A stretch of 64,000 bases of DNA. Origin: Chryseobacterium aahli. Lineage in GTDB: Bacteria; Bacteroidota; Bacteroidia; Flavobacteriales; Weeksellaceae. Under the pieces are notes generated by a model. That model searched no databases, was not told where the DNA came from, and saw nothing but the letters and a program-made list of their open reading frames with translations. Location: the NCBI RefSeq assembly GCF_022699665.1, contig NZ_JALDNB010000006.1, positions 1 to 64,000 of the forward strand, given 5' to 3'. This document shows positions 9,365-17,999 of this stretch, piece after piece. Position numbers and translations under genes: made by a program. Each line of letters starts with the position of its first letter. Position 1 is the first letter of the stretch.

Positions 9365-9473
9365 TAGCCCCGATTGAACGGCTTGTTTGAGCTCTTTCTC
9401 TGTTTCGGCGGCGGCAAAGCCGCCGAAACAGAGAAAAGCGAGTAGTGAAAGCGGTAGTAAGCTTCTGAAAAAA
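9365..9473. repeat. flavobacterial dispersed intergenic repeat with 18-bp perfect hairpin
   Basis: The unit starts AGCCCCGATTGAACGG, contains a perfect 18-bp stem (9395-9412 with 9419-9436, loop GGCAAA) that is far richer in G and C than its surroundings, and ends with GAAAGCGG then AGCTTCTGAAAAA up to the stop of the next gene. From memory, elements with such conserved ends around a variable hairpin are scattered through Flavobacterium and Chryseobacterium genomes between genes. It contains no ORF. The stem may also end transcription from the neighbouring minus-strand oxygenase gene. The 150 bases between recA and this unit hold nothing else I recognise apart from a second short hairpin near 9335 (TTCGG/CCGAA). 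Confidence 0.65.
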
Positions 9474-10673
9474 TTAATGAAAATTCGAATTCTGGGTAAT
9501 ACTTAGGTAATCTGACAAGACCTTCATTTGATCTTTATTTCCTTTTTTAATTCTGGCTTCACGGCTTACGGTAGAATCGTATATTTTATTGATGATTCTT
9601 TTCGTAGTAGGGAAACCTTTTTTGAAAGGCACATCAGGGATATGAAGTCTTTTGCAAACGTCATCACCCAATAAATACCAAGTACAGCAAATATGCAGAT
9701 ACCTTAGATTTTTTCTTTGAAACTCATATTTTAATATCGGATTTTCCAGCGATTCATTTAATAAAGAATGCGCAAGCAAAACCGAATCACTATCAGACGA
9801 AGGTTGTACAGAAGTCCATAAATAAAAGTACTCTGTTGCTTCTTTTTTATTGTTTGGTAAAAGCACTTCGGGAATTCCTAAAAGGTAGCCGACGTATTTC
9901 CAAAGGTGGAAATGACCTTTTTCTTCCTCTTCGGATATGGTATTTCCTAACTTGTGAAGACTATGCTGAAATACCAAGCTGAAACCAATGTAAGTCGCCA
10001 TCATATCCCAGGAATTGATGGGTTCGCCCCAATTTTCTTTATCCCAGTTTTTATAATGTTTTTTGATAGAAAGTCTTGCGTAAGAATGAATTAGTCTCGT
10101 TTTAATGGCAAATTCATATCCTTTTTTATGAATTTCTAAAGCATCATATCTTGTCACATTGACCCAAAAATCCAACGTTTCCGAAAGTCTTTTTACTGCA
10201 CCTTTTTTCAATGCTTCTGTGACAATTAACGGTTTGTTGAGGTAAGCGTAATCATAGCCGCCAATCAGACAGTAATCACGAAGGGAAATCAAAGAATCCA
10301 GATTGCAGCGCATGCAAAGCTCGGCACCTTTTTTAATTAAACTTAAATCAAGCCAATCGGGTAGGGCTTGTGTTTGCTGAAAAAGTTTTTTTACACTTTC
10401 CGGAACATCATCGTTGTCTGAAACTCCGTTTCGGATGTAGTTTTCAATCTCTCTTGAAGCTTCGTTGTATTTTTTGGTGAAATAAACATCTTTTACAACG
10501 TCATCACCAATTTCGTCTACATGATAAAAGAAATAAGAGAATTTATCAAAGTCCTTGAAGCTGACTTCGGCTCCTGAAAGATCAATCAGCTGCTTTCCGT
10601 TTCCTGTTGTCCAAAAATCTTTGAAATGTTGTGAATCTTTAAATCTTGGTTGTAAAGTATGCTCTTCCATCAT
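9474..10673 (-). CDS. oxygenase MpaB family protein (DUF2236)
   Basis: A 399-residue cytoplasmic protein without a signal peptide. The central GGYDYAYLNKPLIVTEALKKGAVKRL followed by ETLDFWVNVT is typical of the DUF2236/MpaB oxygenase family, all-helical proteins related to latex-clearing oxygenases and reported to bind heme. Several conserved His/Arg-rich helices follow (RLIHSYARLSIKKHY). The family oxidises organic substrates in fungi and actinobacteria; the physiological substrate in flavobacteria is unknown. The stop codon abuts the dispersed repeat. A LuxR-type regulator gene lies directly upstream on the same strand, 67 bases away, and could control it. Confidence 0.75.
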   Translation of the reverse strand: MMEEHTLQPRFKDSQHFKDFWTTGNGKQLIDLSGAEVSFKDFDKFSYFFYHVDEIGDDVVKDVYFTKKYNEASREIENYIRNGVSDNDDVPESVKKLFQQTQALPDWLDLSLIKKGAELCMRCNLDSLISLRDYCLIGGYDYAYLNKPLIVTEALKKGAVKRLSETLDFWVNVTRYDALEIHKKGYEFAIKTRLIHSYARLSIKKHYKNWDKENWGEPINSWDMMATYIGFSLVFQHSLHKLGNTISEEEEKGHFHLWKYVGYLLGIPEVLLPNNKKEATEYFYLWTSVQPSSDSDSVLLAHSLLNESLENPILKYEFQRKNLRYLHICCTWYLLGDDVCKRLHIPDVPFKKGFPTTKRIINKIYDSTVSREARIKKGNKDQMKVLSDYLSITQNSNFH

Positions 10674-10740
10674 TGATAAAGGTACACGTTTTACGCCGAA
10701 ATAATATCGTGAGATTTGTCAGTTTTAAATTGAAGCTTGA

Positions 10741-11517
10741 TTAGATTAATCCAAAATCAAAAGCTTTTTTCACCAGTTCTTTACTGTTCCTGCAATTAGT
10801 TTTGCTTAAAATATTTCTTCTGTGGGTACGAATGGTATGTTCTGAAAGTATTAAGATAGAGGAAATTTCTTTTCCTGAATAGCCTTTTGCAATGAAAGAT
10901 AAAACCTCGGTTTCTCGTTTGGTGAGATTGTTTTCTTGCGTTGAAGATGAAAGTAAATTTTGATTAATTTTAATCTGATGGAAATCTTTTCTAGGCTCAA
11001 TTCCTGTAATCAAAACGGTATAAGAATTCTCACTTGTAATGTGCTGGATGTTGGTGTGTATGTTGATGGACTGTACCAAATGTTTATTTTCATCTTCAAA
11101 AGTATGAATCGCCTGATGATGAAAAAGCTCATAATTTCCTTTGGCCGTTTTCATTCTGAAGCAGTAGCTTGGTTTTAAATAGAGTTGAAATTCTTTACCA
11201 ATCTCAAGAATTTTATTGACTACAATTTGTTCAGCTTTTATAACAAATGGAATGTCGTCTGGATGAATAAGATCAATGAGTTCTTTGAGATGTAAAGGGT
11301 AGTTTTTTAACCCATGAATTTTGAGAATGCTTTCGTGATGATTCGTAATAGTACTGTTGTTGAGATTTAAAACGTAATAATAGTATTCTCCGATAGCAAA
11401 CATCTCTCCGATAATACGCTCTATAGAAGGTTTCTCTAATATTTTATCGCTTCTTCGGGTTCCGGGATAAATATTCCAGACGTCTATGAGCGGATGTTTT
11501 TTCTCGGTTTTTTTCAT
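10741..11517 (-). CDS. LuxR-type response regulator with PAS-like N-terminus
   Basis: A 258-residue protein. Residues about 197-258 form a LuxR/GerE helix-turn-helix (LTKRETEVLSFIAKGYSGKEIS and SEHTIRTHRRNIL). The N-terminal about 190 residues look PAS-like (LKIHGLKNYPLHLKELIDLIHPDDI), as seen in flavobacterial LuxR proteins without a phosphoreceiver domain. It probably senses a small ligand or partner and binds DNA. It lies upstream of the MpaB-type oxygenase gene on the same strand, which may be cotranscribed or regulated by it. No receiver domain is visible. Confidence 0.8.
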   Translation of the reverse strand: MKKTEKKHPLIDVWNIYPGTRRSDKILEKPSIERIIGEMFAIGEYYYYVLNLNNSTITNHHESILKIHGLKNYPLHLKELIDLIHPDDIPFVIKAEQIVVNKILEIGKEFQLYLKPSYCFRMKTAKGNYELFHHQAIHTFEDENKHLVQSINIHTNIQHITSENSYTVLITGIEPRKDFHQIKINQNLLSSSTQENNLTKRETEVLSFIAKGYSGKEISSILILSEHTIRTHRRNILSKTNCRNSKELVKKAFDFGLI

Positions 11518-11622
11518 GATGGTGATTTAGTAATTGAATTTAGTTAATTTTCCTTAAAAATACGCCTTAAGTGGTATTTTTTTATATTAAATAATTTAGA
11601 ACCTTTGTGTGAACTAATAACC

Positions 11623-11712
11623 ATGAAAACTTATTCTTTAAATAGTTTTTCTTCGTTTTATTTTAATTTTTATCTCTACACTACTAATAAGATATACCGA
11701 GTTTTGAAATGA
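11623..11712 (+). CDS. possible 29-residue small protein
   Basis: ATG to TGA encodes 29 residues starting MKTYSLNSFSSFYFNFYLY and ending YRVLK: aromatic, Ser/Asn rich, not clearly a membrane helix. It begins shortly after the candidate promoter and precedes a plus-strand terminator, which is the only support. No convincing ribosome-binding site is visible, as is usual in Bacteroidota. It may be accidental within a small RNA. Confidence 0.2.
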   Translation: MKTYSLNSFSSFYFNFYLYTTNKIYRVLK

Positions 11713-11763
11713 TTGAGAAACACATTTCATAACTTAATGATGAGAAGTTTATGTTTCAATGTG

Positions 11764-11793
11764 CCATTTAAATCTTATTTAAATGGTTTTTTT
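11764..11793 (+). terminator. plus-strand intrinsic terminator without an annotated upstream gene
   Basis: Perfect 10-bp stem CCATTTAAAT (11764-11773) with ATTTAAATGG (11777-11786), loop CTT, then seven T. Both neighbouring genes are on the minus strand, so it must end some plus-strand transcript. Confidence 0.75.
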
Positions 11794-11804
11794 GTGAAAA
11801 ATGA

Positions 11805-11837
11805 TAAAAAAAATCCGCTTTCTTTCGAAAACGGATT
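11805..11837 (-). terminator. intrinsic terminator of sucC
   Basis: On the minus strand AATCCGTTTTC pairs with GAAAGCGGATT (one G-U), loop GAAA, followed by a T run. It lies 27 bases after the sucC stop codon. Confidence 0.85.
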
Positions 11838-11863
11838 CTGTATTTATAAAGTTTACTTAAATA

Positions 11864-13054
11864 TTAAGCTAAAACTTCTTTTACTTTGTTAGCTGCTTCT
11901 TCTAAAGTAATTGCAGAGTGTACCGGAAGACCAGACTCGTCAATTAATCTTTTAGCTTCTACAGCATTAGTTCCTTGCAATCTTACGATCAATGGAACTG
12001 GAAGGCTTCCCATAGCGTGGTAAGCATCTACAACACCTTGTGCAACTCTGTCACATCTTACGATACCTCCGAAGATGTTGATCAAGATTGCTTTCACGTT
12101 CTGATCTCTCAAGATAATTTCAAAAGCAGTCTGTACTCTTGCAGCATCAGCAGTACCACCAACGTCTAAGAAGTTTGCAGGGTTACCACCAGATAATTTA
12201 ATGATATCCATAGTAGCCATTGCAAGACCAGCTCCGTTTACCATACAAGCAACGTTACCGTCAAGCTTTACGAAGTTAAGACCCGCTTCACCAGCTTCAA
12301 CATCTAAAGGATCTTCTTCTCTTGTATCTCTAAGGGCTTCAAGATCTTTGTGACGGAACAATGAGTTACCATCTAGAGTTACTTTAGCATCTACAGCGAT
12401 AATTTTGTTGTCAGAAGTTTTCAAAACCGGATTGATTTCGAATAAAGATGCATCAATTCCTACATACGCATTGTATAAAGAAGTAATGAATTTTGTGAAT
12501 TCTTTGAACGCATTTCCTTCAAGACCTAGGTTGAAAGCAATTTTTCTAGCCTGGAAACCTTGAAGACCCAAAGTAGGATCGATCAATTCGTTGTGAATCA
12601 AGTGAGGCGTTACTTCAGCAACGTGCTCAATGTCCATACCACCTTCAGTAGAATATACGATTGTATTTTTACCTTCAGCTCTGTCTAAAAGAATAGAAAC
12701 ATAAAATTCTTTAGTTTCAGATTCTCCCGGATAATATACATCCTCTGCTACCAATACAGAATTTACCAATTTACCTTCAGCAGAAGTCTGAGGCGTGATC
12801 AATTGCATTCCGATGATGTTTTGAGCGTTTTCTTTCAACTTATCCATGTTCGGAGAAAACTTTACACCGCCACCTTTACCACGACCACCTGCGTGAATTT
12901 GTGCTTTTACAACCCAAGCCTGAGCTCCGGTTTCTGCAGTAAGTTTTTCAGCAGCAGCTACAGCTTCGTCTACATTATTAGCTACGAAACCACGTTGTAT
13001 TGCTACTCCGTACTTTGATAAAATCTCTTTTGATTGATACTCGTGAAGATTCAT
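11864..13054 (-). CDS. sucC: succinyl-CoA synthetase (ADP-forming) beta subunit
   Basis: A 396-residue protein at normal family length. It opens MNLHEYQSKEILSKYGV, has the ATP-grasp segment VVKAQIHAGGRGKGGGVK, and the C-terminal CoA-ligase portion with NGAGLAMATMD, LDVGGTA and NIFGGIVRCD. With SucD (not in this window) it converts succinyl-CoA to succinate with substrate-level phosphorylation in the TCA cycle. Monocistronic here: it has its own consensus promoter upstream and a terminator downstream. sucD lying elsewhere is common in this group. Confidence 0.97.
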   Translation of the reverse strand: MNLHEYQSKEILSKYGVAIQRGFVANNVDEAVAAAEKLTAETGAQAWVVKAQIHAGGRGKGGGVKFSPNMDKLKENAQNIIGMQLITPQTSAEGKLVNSVLVAEDVYYPGESETKEFYVSILLDRAEGKNTIVYSTEGGMDIEHVAEVTPHLIHNELIDPTLGLQGFQARKIAFNLGLEGNAFKEFTKFITSLYNAYVGIDASLFEINPVLKTSDNKIIAVDAKVTLDGNSLFRHKDLEALRDTREEDPLDVEAGEAGLNFVKLDGNVACMVNGAGLAMATMDIIKLSGGNPANFLDVGGTADAARVQTAFEIILRDQNVKAILINIFGGIVRCDRVAQGVVDAYHAMGSLPVPLIVRLQGTNAVEAKRLIDESGLPVHSAITLEEAANKVKEVLA

Positions 13055-13092
13055 ATTATTTTTATTATTATATTTTAATTTTTAAAGATTGA

Positions 13093-13122
13093 CAAATTTA
13101 ATAAAAAGACACGGAAGTTCAA
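13093..13122 (-). promoter_or_regulatory. Bacteroidota-type promoter of sucC
   Basis: On the minus strand TTG (13120-13122), a 19-base spacer and TAAATTTG (13093-13100) match the housekeeping promoter pattern of Bacteroidota. The -7 element lies about 40 bases upstream of the sucC start. This is the clearest match in the window. Confidence 0.8.
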
Positions 13123-13213
13123 GATTATTAGGATAAAAATTAAAACTTACATGATTTTGTCTGAAATTTAAACCAGAAACTGTTTTGTTTTTTGAAATAT
13201 ATTGTTGAAGATA

Positions 13214-13600
13214 TTAGATTCTATTCTTTACAAAATAAAAAATCAACATTCCCCAACTCAAGATCATAAATAATCCACCAAGAGGAGTAATAGGTCCTAA
13301 AAATTTCAGGTTTGCTCCTAAATAATCCTGTAAACTCAAGCCGTAAATACTAAATGAGAATAGTATTGTTCCCACAATCATCAATATGGAAATCCATTTT
13401 TGAGATGAAGTATCAAATTTTAAAATATAACCTGCAATCAGCAAAAAGAAAGCGGCGTACATTTGATATCTTACTCCTGTCTCAAAACTCTCCAGTCTTT
13501 CTACAGATAAAATTTTCTTTAAAGCGTGTGCTCCGAAAGCACCTAAAATTACGGATAACATTCCGTAAACAGCGCCGAAGACTAAAGTAATTGTTTTCAT
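13214..13600 (-). CDS. DUF423 family small membrane protein
   Basis: A 128-residue protein with four predicted transmembrane helices. It starts MKTITLVFGAVYGMLSVILGAFGAHALKK, the hallmark GAFGAHxLK of the DUF423/YwdK family, and ends with TPLGGLFMILSWGMLIFYF, also typical. The family is widespread in bacteria and functionally uncharacterised. The stop of the upstream gene lies 1 base before this start, so the two are probably cotranscribed. Confidence 0.85.
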   Translation of the reverse strand: MKTITLVFGAVYGMLSVILGAFGAHALKKILSVERLESFETGVRYQMYAAFFLLIAGYILKFDTSSQKWISILMIVGTILFSFSIYGLSLQDYLGANLKFLGPITPLGGLFMILSWGMLIFYFVKNRI

Positions 13601-13601
13601 T

Positions 13602-14672
13602 TTATAATTCTTCTAATTCTATTTTTAAATATTTTTTTGTTTTAAAATCTTGCCAAGTTCCAGACATTTTATTTTGTGTTAGATCCATTTCGATAGTGCT
13701 TTTAGTAATCCATTTTCTTGTTTTATCATCAAATGAATCTTTTTCAATTATTGAGATATGATTTCCTGTAAAATTTCCATCCCAAGTATTTAATTTTTTT
13801 TCGTCATCTGTCCAATAAATAGCAGAAAAAGAACCGTCTTCATTAATTGTACTAAAAAGAAATGTGATAGGATTTTTACCCTCTATTTTTCCTTTATATA
13901 ATTTATAATTTAAATTTTTAGTTGGAATAGCATTTTCATTATTCGAAAGCAAATTTTTGGCATATTCGGAAAAATAAGATTCCAATTCTTTGTTGGAAAA
14001 CGAAATGTAAAATGTGCCCAAAATATCCAAATTTGGTAAATTATTAGCACATCTTGGAGCCATAAAAGTTATAGATTGATTCTCAAAATAGTAATCCAAA
14101 TACATTAAAATGTTGTCTGTGATACAGGTTTCGTAAATTTCTATCTGTAATTTGGTGTTTTTGTCAGGATTTTTTTTAGCTGTTATTTCTTTTAAAAAAT
14201 CATCAATTTTTTTCTTAATTTTACTTTCAATCAGTTTTTCTACAGTAGAAACAGAATTTTCTTGAAATAAATCTGTGTTACTGATTAGATTTCCTGTTCT
14301 CGCATCAAAATTTTTATACAGATTAAACTTTATGGGGGTTCCATCAATAGATTCACCCAAAATAGATAAACTTAAAATGTTTTTTGGAGTGTTTAGCTTT
14401 TTCCATTCATAAAAATGCATAGGTTCTCCATAAATAAGTTTTTCTGACTCAGTATAAACAAAAGGATTTTTCTTTGAGTTGGGTATATTTTCCAGATGGG
14501 AAACTTGCAGAAAAGTATTAATTTTCTCTTCTGCTTTTTTGTTATTTGTAATAGAAACTAAAGGAAAAACGCTTATATCTGTTTTGGGTTGTAGATTTGT
14601 AATGCTTACATTTTGTTGAGAAAATCCAAACGCAAACATGGTAATTGCTGATAATAAAAATATTTTCTTCAA
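13602..14672 (-). CDS. exported protein of unknown function
   Basis: A 356-residue protein with a signal peptide (1-18, ending AFGFSQ). I do not recognise the family. Residues about 25-250 resemble mixed alpha/beta periplasmic proteins with two Cys near the middle (ETCITDN, APRCANN) that could form a disulfide. The C-terminal about 100 residues (from LYKGKIEGKNPITFLF to the end) are beta-rich and look like a lipocalin-like or small barrel domain measuring added groups (DGNFTGN, MSGTWQDF). It is packed between the HMG-CoA reductase gene (3-base gap) and the DUF423 gene (1-base gap), so it is part of a three-gene transcript. Confidence 0.6.
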   Translation of the reverse strand: MKKIFLLSAITMFAFGFSQQNVSITNLQPKTDISVFPLVSITNNKKAEEKINTFLQVSHLENIPNSKKNPFVYTESEKLIYGEPMHFYEWKKLNTPKNILSLSILGESIDGTPIKFNLYKNFDARTGNLISNTDLFQENSVSTVEKLIESKIKKKIDDFLKEITAKKNPDKNTKLQIEIYETCITDNILMYLDYYFENQSITFMAPRCANNLPNLDILGTFYISFSNKELESYFSEYAKNLLSNNENAIPTKNLNYKLYKGKIEGKNPITFLFSTINEDGSFSAIYWTDDEKKLNTWDGNFTGNHISIIEKDSFDDKTRKWITKSTIEMDLTQNKMSGTWQDFKTKKYLKIELEEL

Positions 14673-14675
14673 AAT

Positions 14676-16061
14676 TTATATACTTCTTAGTTTATTTAAT
14701 TCCGCAATCACCTCATGATGACTCACTGTTTTATCTTTAAAGTAGGTCACAAAATGTTGCTTTTCCGCTTCCGTTGCTCCCATTTGATTTAAAATATTAA
14801 ATAAATGCATTTTCATGTGACCTTTCTGAATTCCTGTGGTTACCAAAGATCTCAGTGCTCCAAAATTCTGAGCCAATCCTGAAACCGCCAAAATACTCAT
14901 CAATTCCTGAGCAGAAGGTTTTCCAAGCAATGCTAAAGAGAATTTTACCAAAGGATGAAGATTCGTTAAGCCACCGACAACACCTACGGAAATTGGAAGA
15001 TCTATCCAGAATCTGAAAATTCCATTGTCAATCGTGCAATGCGTCAGTGAAGAATATTTTCCGTCTCTTGCTGCGTAAGCATGTGCACAAGCTTCGGTTG
15101 CTCTGAAATCGTTTCCGGTTGCGATGACTACGGCATCAACTCCGTTCATAATTCCTTTGTTATGAGTCGTTGCACGAAAAGGTTCAATTTCTGCAATCGT
15201 TACCGCCTGCTTGAATTTTCTTGCAAATTCTTCGTTTGAAATTCCGCTGTCATCTTTTAAATCTTCAATTTTACATGAAACTTCGGCTCTTACGATACAA
15301 TCCGGAGTGAAATTGGAAAGAATATTCATCACCACCTGCAAAGAATCTTTTTCTTCCTGTGTGAAATCTTCTTCCAGAGAAATTTCCTCTTTTAAAGTTT
15401 TACCAAATTGTTCAAGGCAAGAATTGATGAAGTTGGCACCCATAGAATCAACGGTATCAAAACTTGCTTTCAATTGGTAATAATTTTGCATTTCAGCGGT
15501 TTTGTCCACCAGCTTTATTTCTAAAATTCCGCCGCCACGATTTCTCATGTTTGCCGTTATGCTTTCTGTGGCTTCAAACAATTTTTTCTTTAATTTAAAA
15601 TTAAAAAAATGCTGAAGTTTATGAGATTCTACATCAATGATGAAATGAGTGTGACCTAATTTTTTGGTGTTGATAATGGTCGTTTTAAAACCTCCTTTAT
15701 CAATCCAGAATTTTGCTGCTTTGGAAGCGGCCGCAACTACTGAACTTTCTTCAACAGCCATCGGTAAAGCCAATAATTTTCCGTCGATCAGGAAGTTTGG
15801 TGCAATTCCGTAAGGCATATAAAAATTGGAAATGGTGTTTTCAGAAAACTCATCATGAAGTTTCTGAAGATCTGCATTTTCATTCCAATATTGATTCAGT
15901 ATATTTTGATAATCTGAGTTTCCTTGGAGATATTGATTGACGAGCCAGTCAATTTTTTCCTGCTTGGTCAGTTTAGAAAAACCTTCTACCGGTTGATGAT
16001 TCATATAGTAAGTTATTTTTGATAAAGAAAAGTGGAATCGACCGTTTACGATTTCACGCAT
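14676..16061 (-). CDS. hydroxymethylglutaryl-CoA reductase, class II
   Basis: A 461-residue cytoplasmic enzyme interconverting HMG-CoA and mevalonate. Family motifs: ISNFYMPYGIAPNFLIDGK, the catalytic-Glu segment PMAVEESSVVAAAS, HNKGIMNGVDAVVIATGNDFRA with the catalytic Lys and Asp-containing loop, and KGHMKMHLFN with the C-terminal His. Length and sequence fit the class II (bacterial) group. In Flavobacteriia this enzyme feeds the mevalonate route to isoprenoids, so this genome probably makes isopentenyl diphosphate from mevalonate. The name mvaA is often used but pathway direction is inferred. It heads a tight minus-strand run with the next two genes. Confidence 0.93.
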   Translation of the reverse strand: MREIVNGRFHFSLSKITYYMNHQPVEGFSKLTKQEKIDWLVNQYLQGNSDYQNILNQYWNENADLQKLHDEFSENTISNFYMPYGIAPNFLIDGKLLALPMAVEESSVVAAASKAAKFWIDKGGFKTTIINTKKLGHTHFIIDVESHKLQHFFNFKLKKKLFEATESITANMRNRGGGILEIKLVDKTAEMQNYYQLKASFDTVDSMGANFINSCLEQFGKTLKEEISLEEDFTQEEKDSLQVVMNILSNFTPDCIVRAEVSCKIEDLKDDSGISNEEFARKFKQAVTIAEIEPFRATTHNKGIMNGVDAVVIATGNDFRATEACAHAYAARDGKYSSLTHCTIDNGIFRFWIDLPISVGVVGGLTNLHPLVKFSLALLGKPSAQELMSILAVSGLAQNFGALRSLVTTGIQKGHMKMHLFNILNQMGATEAEKQHFVTYFKDKTVSHHEVIAELNKLRSI

Positions 16062-16200
16062 AAATTAATAATGGTAAATATAGTAAATTTGTTTGTGCCT
16101 ATTGTGGATAAGTTCGTTGAAAAAAGAGTGATATTTCTCAATTTTGGACATAGTTTTGTATAGTAAATTGAATATTTATAATAAATTCCAACTACAATAA

Positions 16201-17460
16201 ATGAATTTTGACCGCCTTAAAGAAAAATTAGAAATCCTTGCCGATGCTGCGAAATATGACGTGTCATGTTCGTCTAGCGGAGGTTCAAGGAAGAATAAGA
16301 AAGGCGCTTTGGGAGATAGTTCTGCAAGCGGAATTTGTCACACCTATACCGAAGACGGTCGATGTGTTTCTCTTTTAAAAGTTCTCTTAACCAATCATTG
16401 CATTTACGATTGTGCATATTGTGTTTCACGAAGTTCGAATGATATTAAAAGGGCAGCTTTTACAGTTGAAGAAGTGGTTGATTTAACCATTAATTTTTAC
16501 CGCAGAAACTATATTGAAGGATTATTTCTAAGCTCAGGAATTTTCAAAAATGCTGATACCACAATGGAACGTTTGGTGCGTGTGGCAAAAAAACTTCGTC
16601 TTGAAGAAAATTTTAACGGATACATTCATTTAAAATCAATTCCTGGTGCAAGTGATCTATTGATGCAGGAAGCGGCTTTGTATGCTGACCGATTATCAAT
16701 TAATATTGAAATTCCGACAGAAAGTGGATTGAAATTATTGGCTCCGGAGAAAAACCGACAAGATATGCTCAATCCGATGAAGTATATCCAAAGCGGAATT
16801 ACCCAATATAAGGAAGAAAAGAAAATCTTCAGAAAAGTTCCGAAGTTCGCTCCGGCTGGTCAATCTACACAAATGATTGTAGGCGCAACCAACGAAAATG
16901 ATTTACAGATTATTAAAGTTGCCGATCATTTTTATAAAAATTATAATCTTAAAAGAGTGTATTATTCTGGTTATGTTCCTGTTTTGGAAGATAATAGATT
17001 ACCTGCTTTAACTACTGCGGTTCCTATGCTTCGAGAAAACCGTCTATATCAGTCAGATTGGCTGATGAGGTTTTACGGTTTTAAAGCTGATGAAATTCTG
17101 GATCCGCATATGCCGTTTTTAGATTTGGAGGTTGATCCTAAATTAAGCTGGGCTTTGAGACATCTCGATCAATTCCCGATCAATCTTCAGAATGCAGATT
17201 ATCAGATGATTCTGAGGATTCCGGGAATCGGGGTGAAAACTGCGAAGAAAATTGTTTCAGCGAGACGTTTTCAGGTTTTGACGATCGATCATTTGAAAAA
17301 GCTTGGAGCAGCAGTAAATCGTGCAAAATACTTCATTGATTTTAATGCAGGAAACGTTTTTTTAAGGCATTTAACGGATTTAAATTTAAAAAAATTATTG
17401 ATTGGTGGAAGTACTTCTAAATTTCAGGATCAGTTTTCGCAGCAGTTAACACTTTTTTAA
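16201..17460 (+). CDS. putative DNA modification/repair radical SAM protein (TIGR03916 type)
   Basis: A 419-residue protein. The radical SAM iron-sulfur motif C67-IYD-C71-AY-C74 fits CxxxCxxC, and an N-terminal Ser/Gly-rich segment (CSSSGGSRKNKKGALGDS) is typical of this family. Near residues 340-360 a helix-hairpin-helix (RIPGIGVKTAKKIVSARR) indicates DNA binding. The family is predicted to act on DNA, its chemistry unproven, and normally sits beside a TIGR03915 gene. Here that partner lies 540 bases downstream, separated by an unknown ORF whose ATG overlaps this stop by one base. Plus strand, divergent from the HMG-CoA reductase gene. Confidence 0.88.
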   Translation: MNFDRLKEKLEILADAAKYDVSCSSSGGSRKNKKGALGDSSASGICHTYTEDGRCVSLLKVLLTNHCIYDCAYCVSRSSNDIKRAAFTVEEVVDLTINFYRRNYIEGLFLSSGIFKNADTTMERLVRVAKKLRLEENFNGYIHLKSIPGASDLLMQEAALYADRLSINIEIPTESGLKLLAPEKNRQDMLNPMKYIQSGITQYKEEKKIFRKVPKFAPAGQSTQMIVGATNENDLQIIKVADHFYKNYNLKRVYYSGYVPVLEDNRLPALTTAVPMLRENRLYQSDWLMRFYGFKADEILDPHMPFLDLEVDPKLSWALRHLDQFPINLQNADYQMILRIPGIGVKTAKKIVSARRFQVLTIDHLKKLGAAVNRAKYFIDFNAGNVFLRHLTDLNLKKLLIGGSTSKFQDQFSQQLTLF

Positions 17461-17891
17461 TGATGAGAACTAAAAAAGCTGTAAGATATGATGAACAGAA
17501 AATTAGAGATATTGAAAAAGCAGTTTCTCAATTCTCTCAGCATTTGATGTCAAATTCTAAGTGGATCAGATTAATTGAAGCAATTATAGACAATGCCCAT
17601 GAATCCAAGAAAATCCAATTTAAAAAAATTCAGAATGATAGAATTGGAGAGCTGTATTTAAATGAAGACAGTATTTTTGAATTTGATTATTGGCAAAGAG
17701 GATTTGAGGGCAATAATTCTTTAGGTGACTGGCTTGAATATAAAGAAATTGAATATTTGATTTTCCCAAAAATTGTTGATTCTAATAACATTCAAAATTT
17801 AGAAGAAATTAAATTGATAATAGAGAAAGTTGGTCAGTTTTATCTTAAAATTAATGAAGATGAATTAAAACTGATTTGTTATAAAGAGTAA
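17460..17891 (+). CDS. unknown cytoplasmic protein between the DNA repair pair
   Basis: A 143-residue protein that I do not recognise. It has no signal peptide or membrane segment, is Lys/Glu/Ile rich, and is predicted to be mixed alpha/beta (EKAVSQFSQHLMSNSKWIRLIEAI, then DWLEYKEIEYLIFPKIV). Its start shares one base with the stop of the radical SAM gene (TAATG), which suggests translational coupling. The radical SAM and TIGR03915 genes are usually neighbours, so this is either a lineage-specific third component or an insertion. A 108-base gap to the next gene contains nothing obvious. Confidence 0.6.
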   Translation: MMRTKKAVRYDEQKIRDIEKAVSQFSQHLMSNSKWIRLIEAIIDNAHESKKIQFKKIQNDRIGELYLNEDSIFEFDYWQRGFEGNNSLGDWLEYKEIEYLIFPKIVDSNNIQNLEEIKLIIEKVGQFYLKINEDELKLICYKE

Positions 17892-17999
17892 TTTTAAACA
17901 CAAATAGCACAAATATTTTTCACGAATTTCACTAATAATTCTTACTTGGCAAATCAGTTCACTCTAAAACTTTAGAACTTCAAAACCCTTCAACCTAAA

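Larger units (their letters stand above)
11613..11793 (+). ncRNA. candidate small RNA with strong terminator
   Basis: The 346-base gap between the LuxR gene and sucC holds a plus-strand unit that neither flanking minus-strand gene explains. A near-consensus -7 element (AACCTTTG, 11600-11607) is followed about 160 bases later by a perfect rho-independent terminator on the plus strand. The region could be a 180-nt regulatory RNA or a leader for the 29-codon ORF inside it. The -33 box is not clear. No known RNA family is recognised. Confidence 0.35.
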
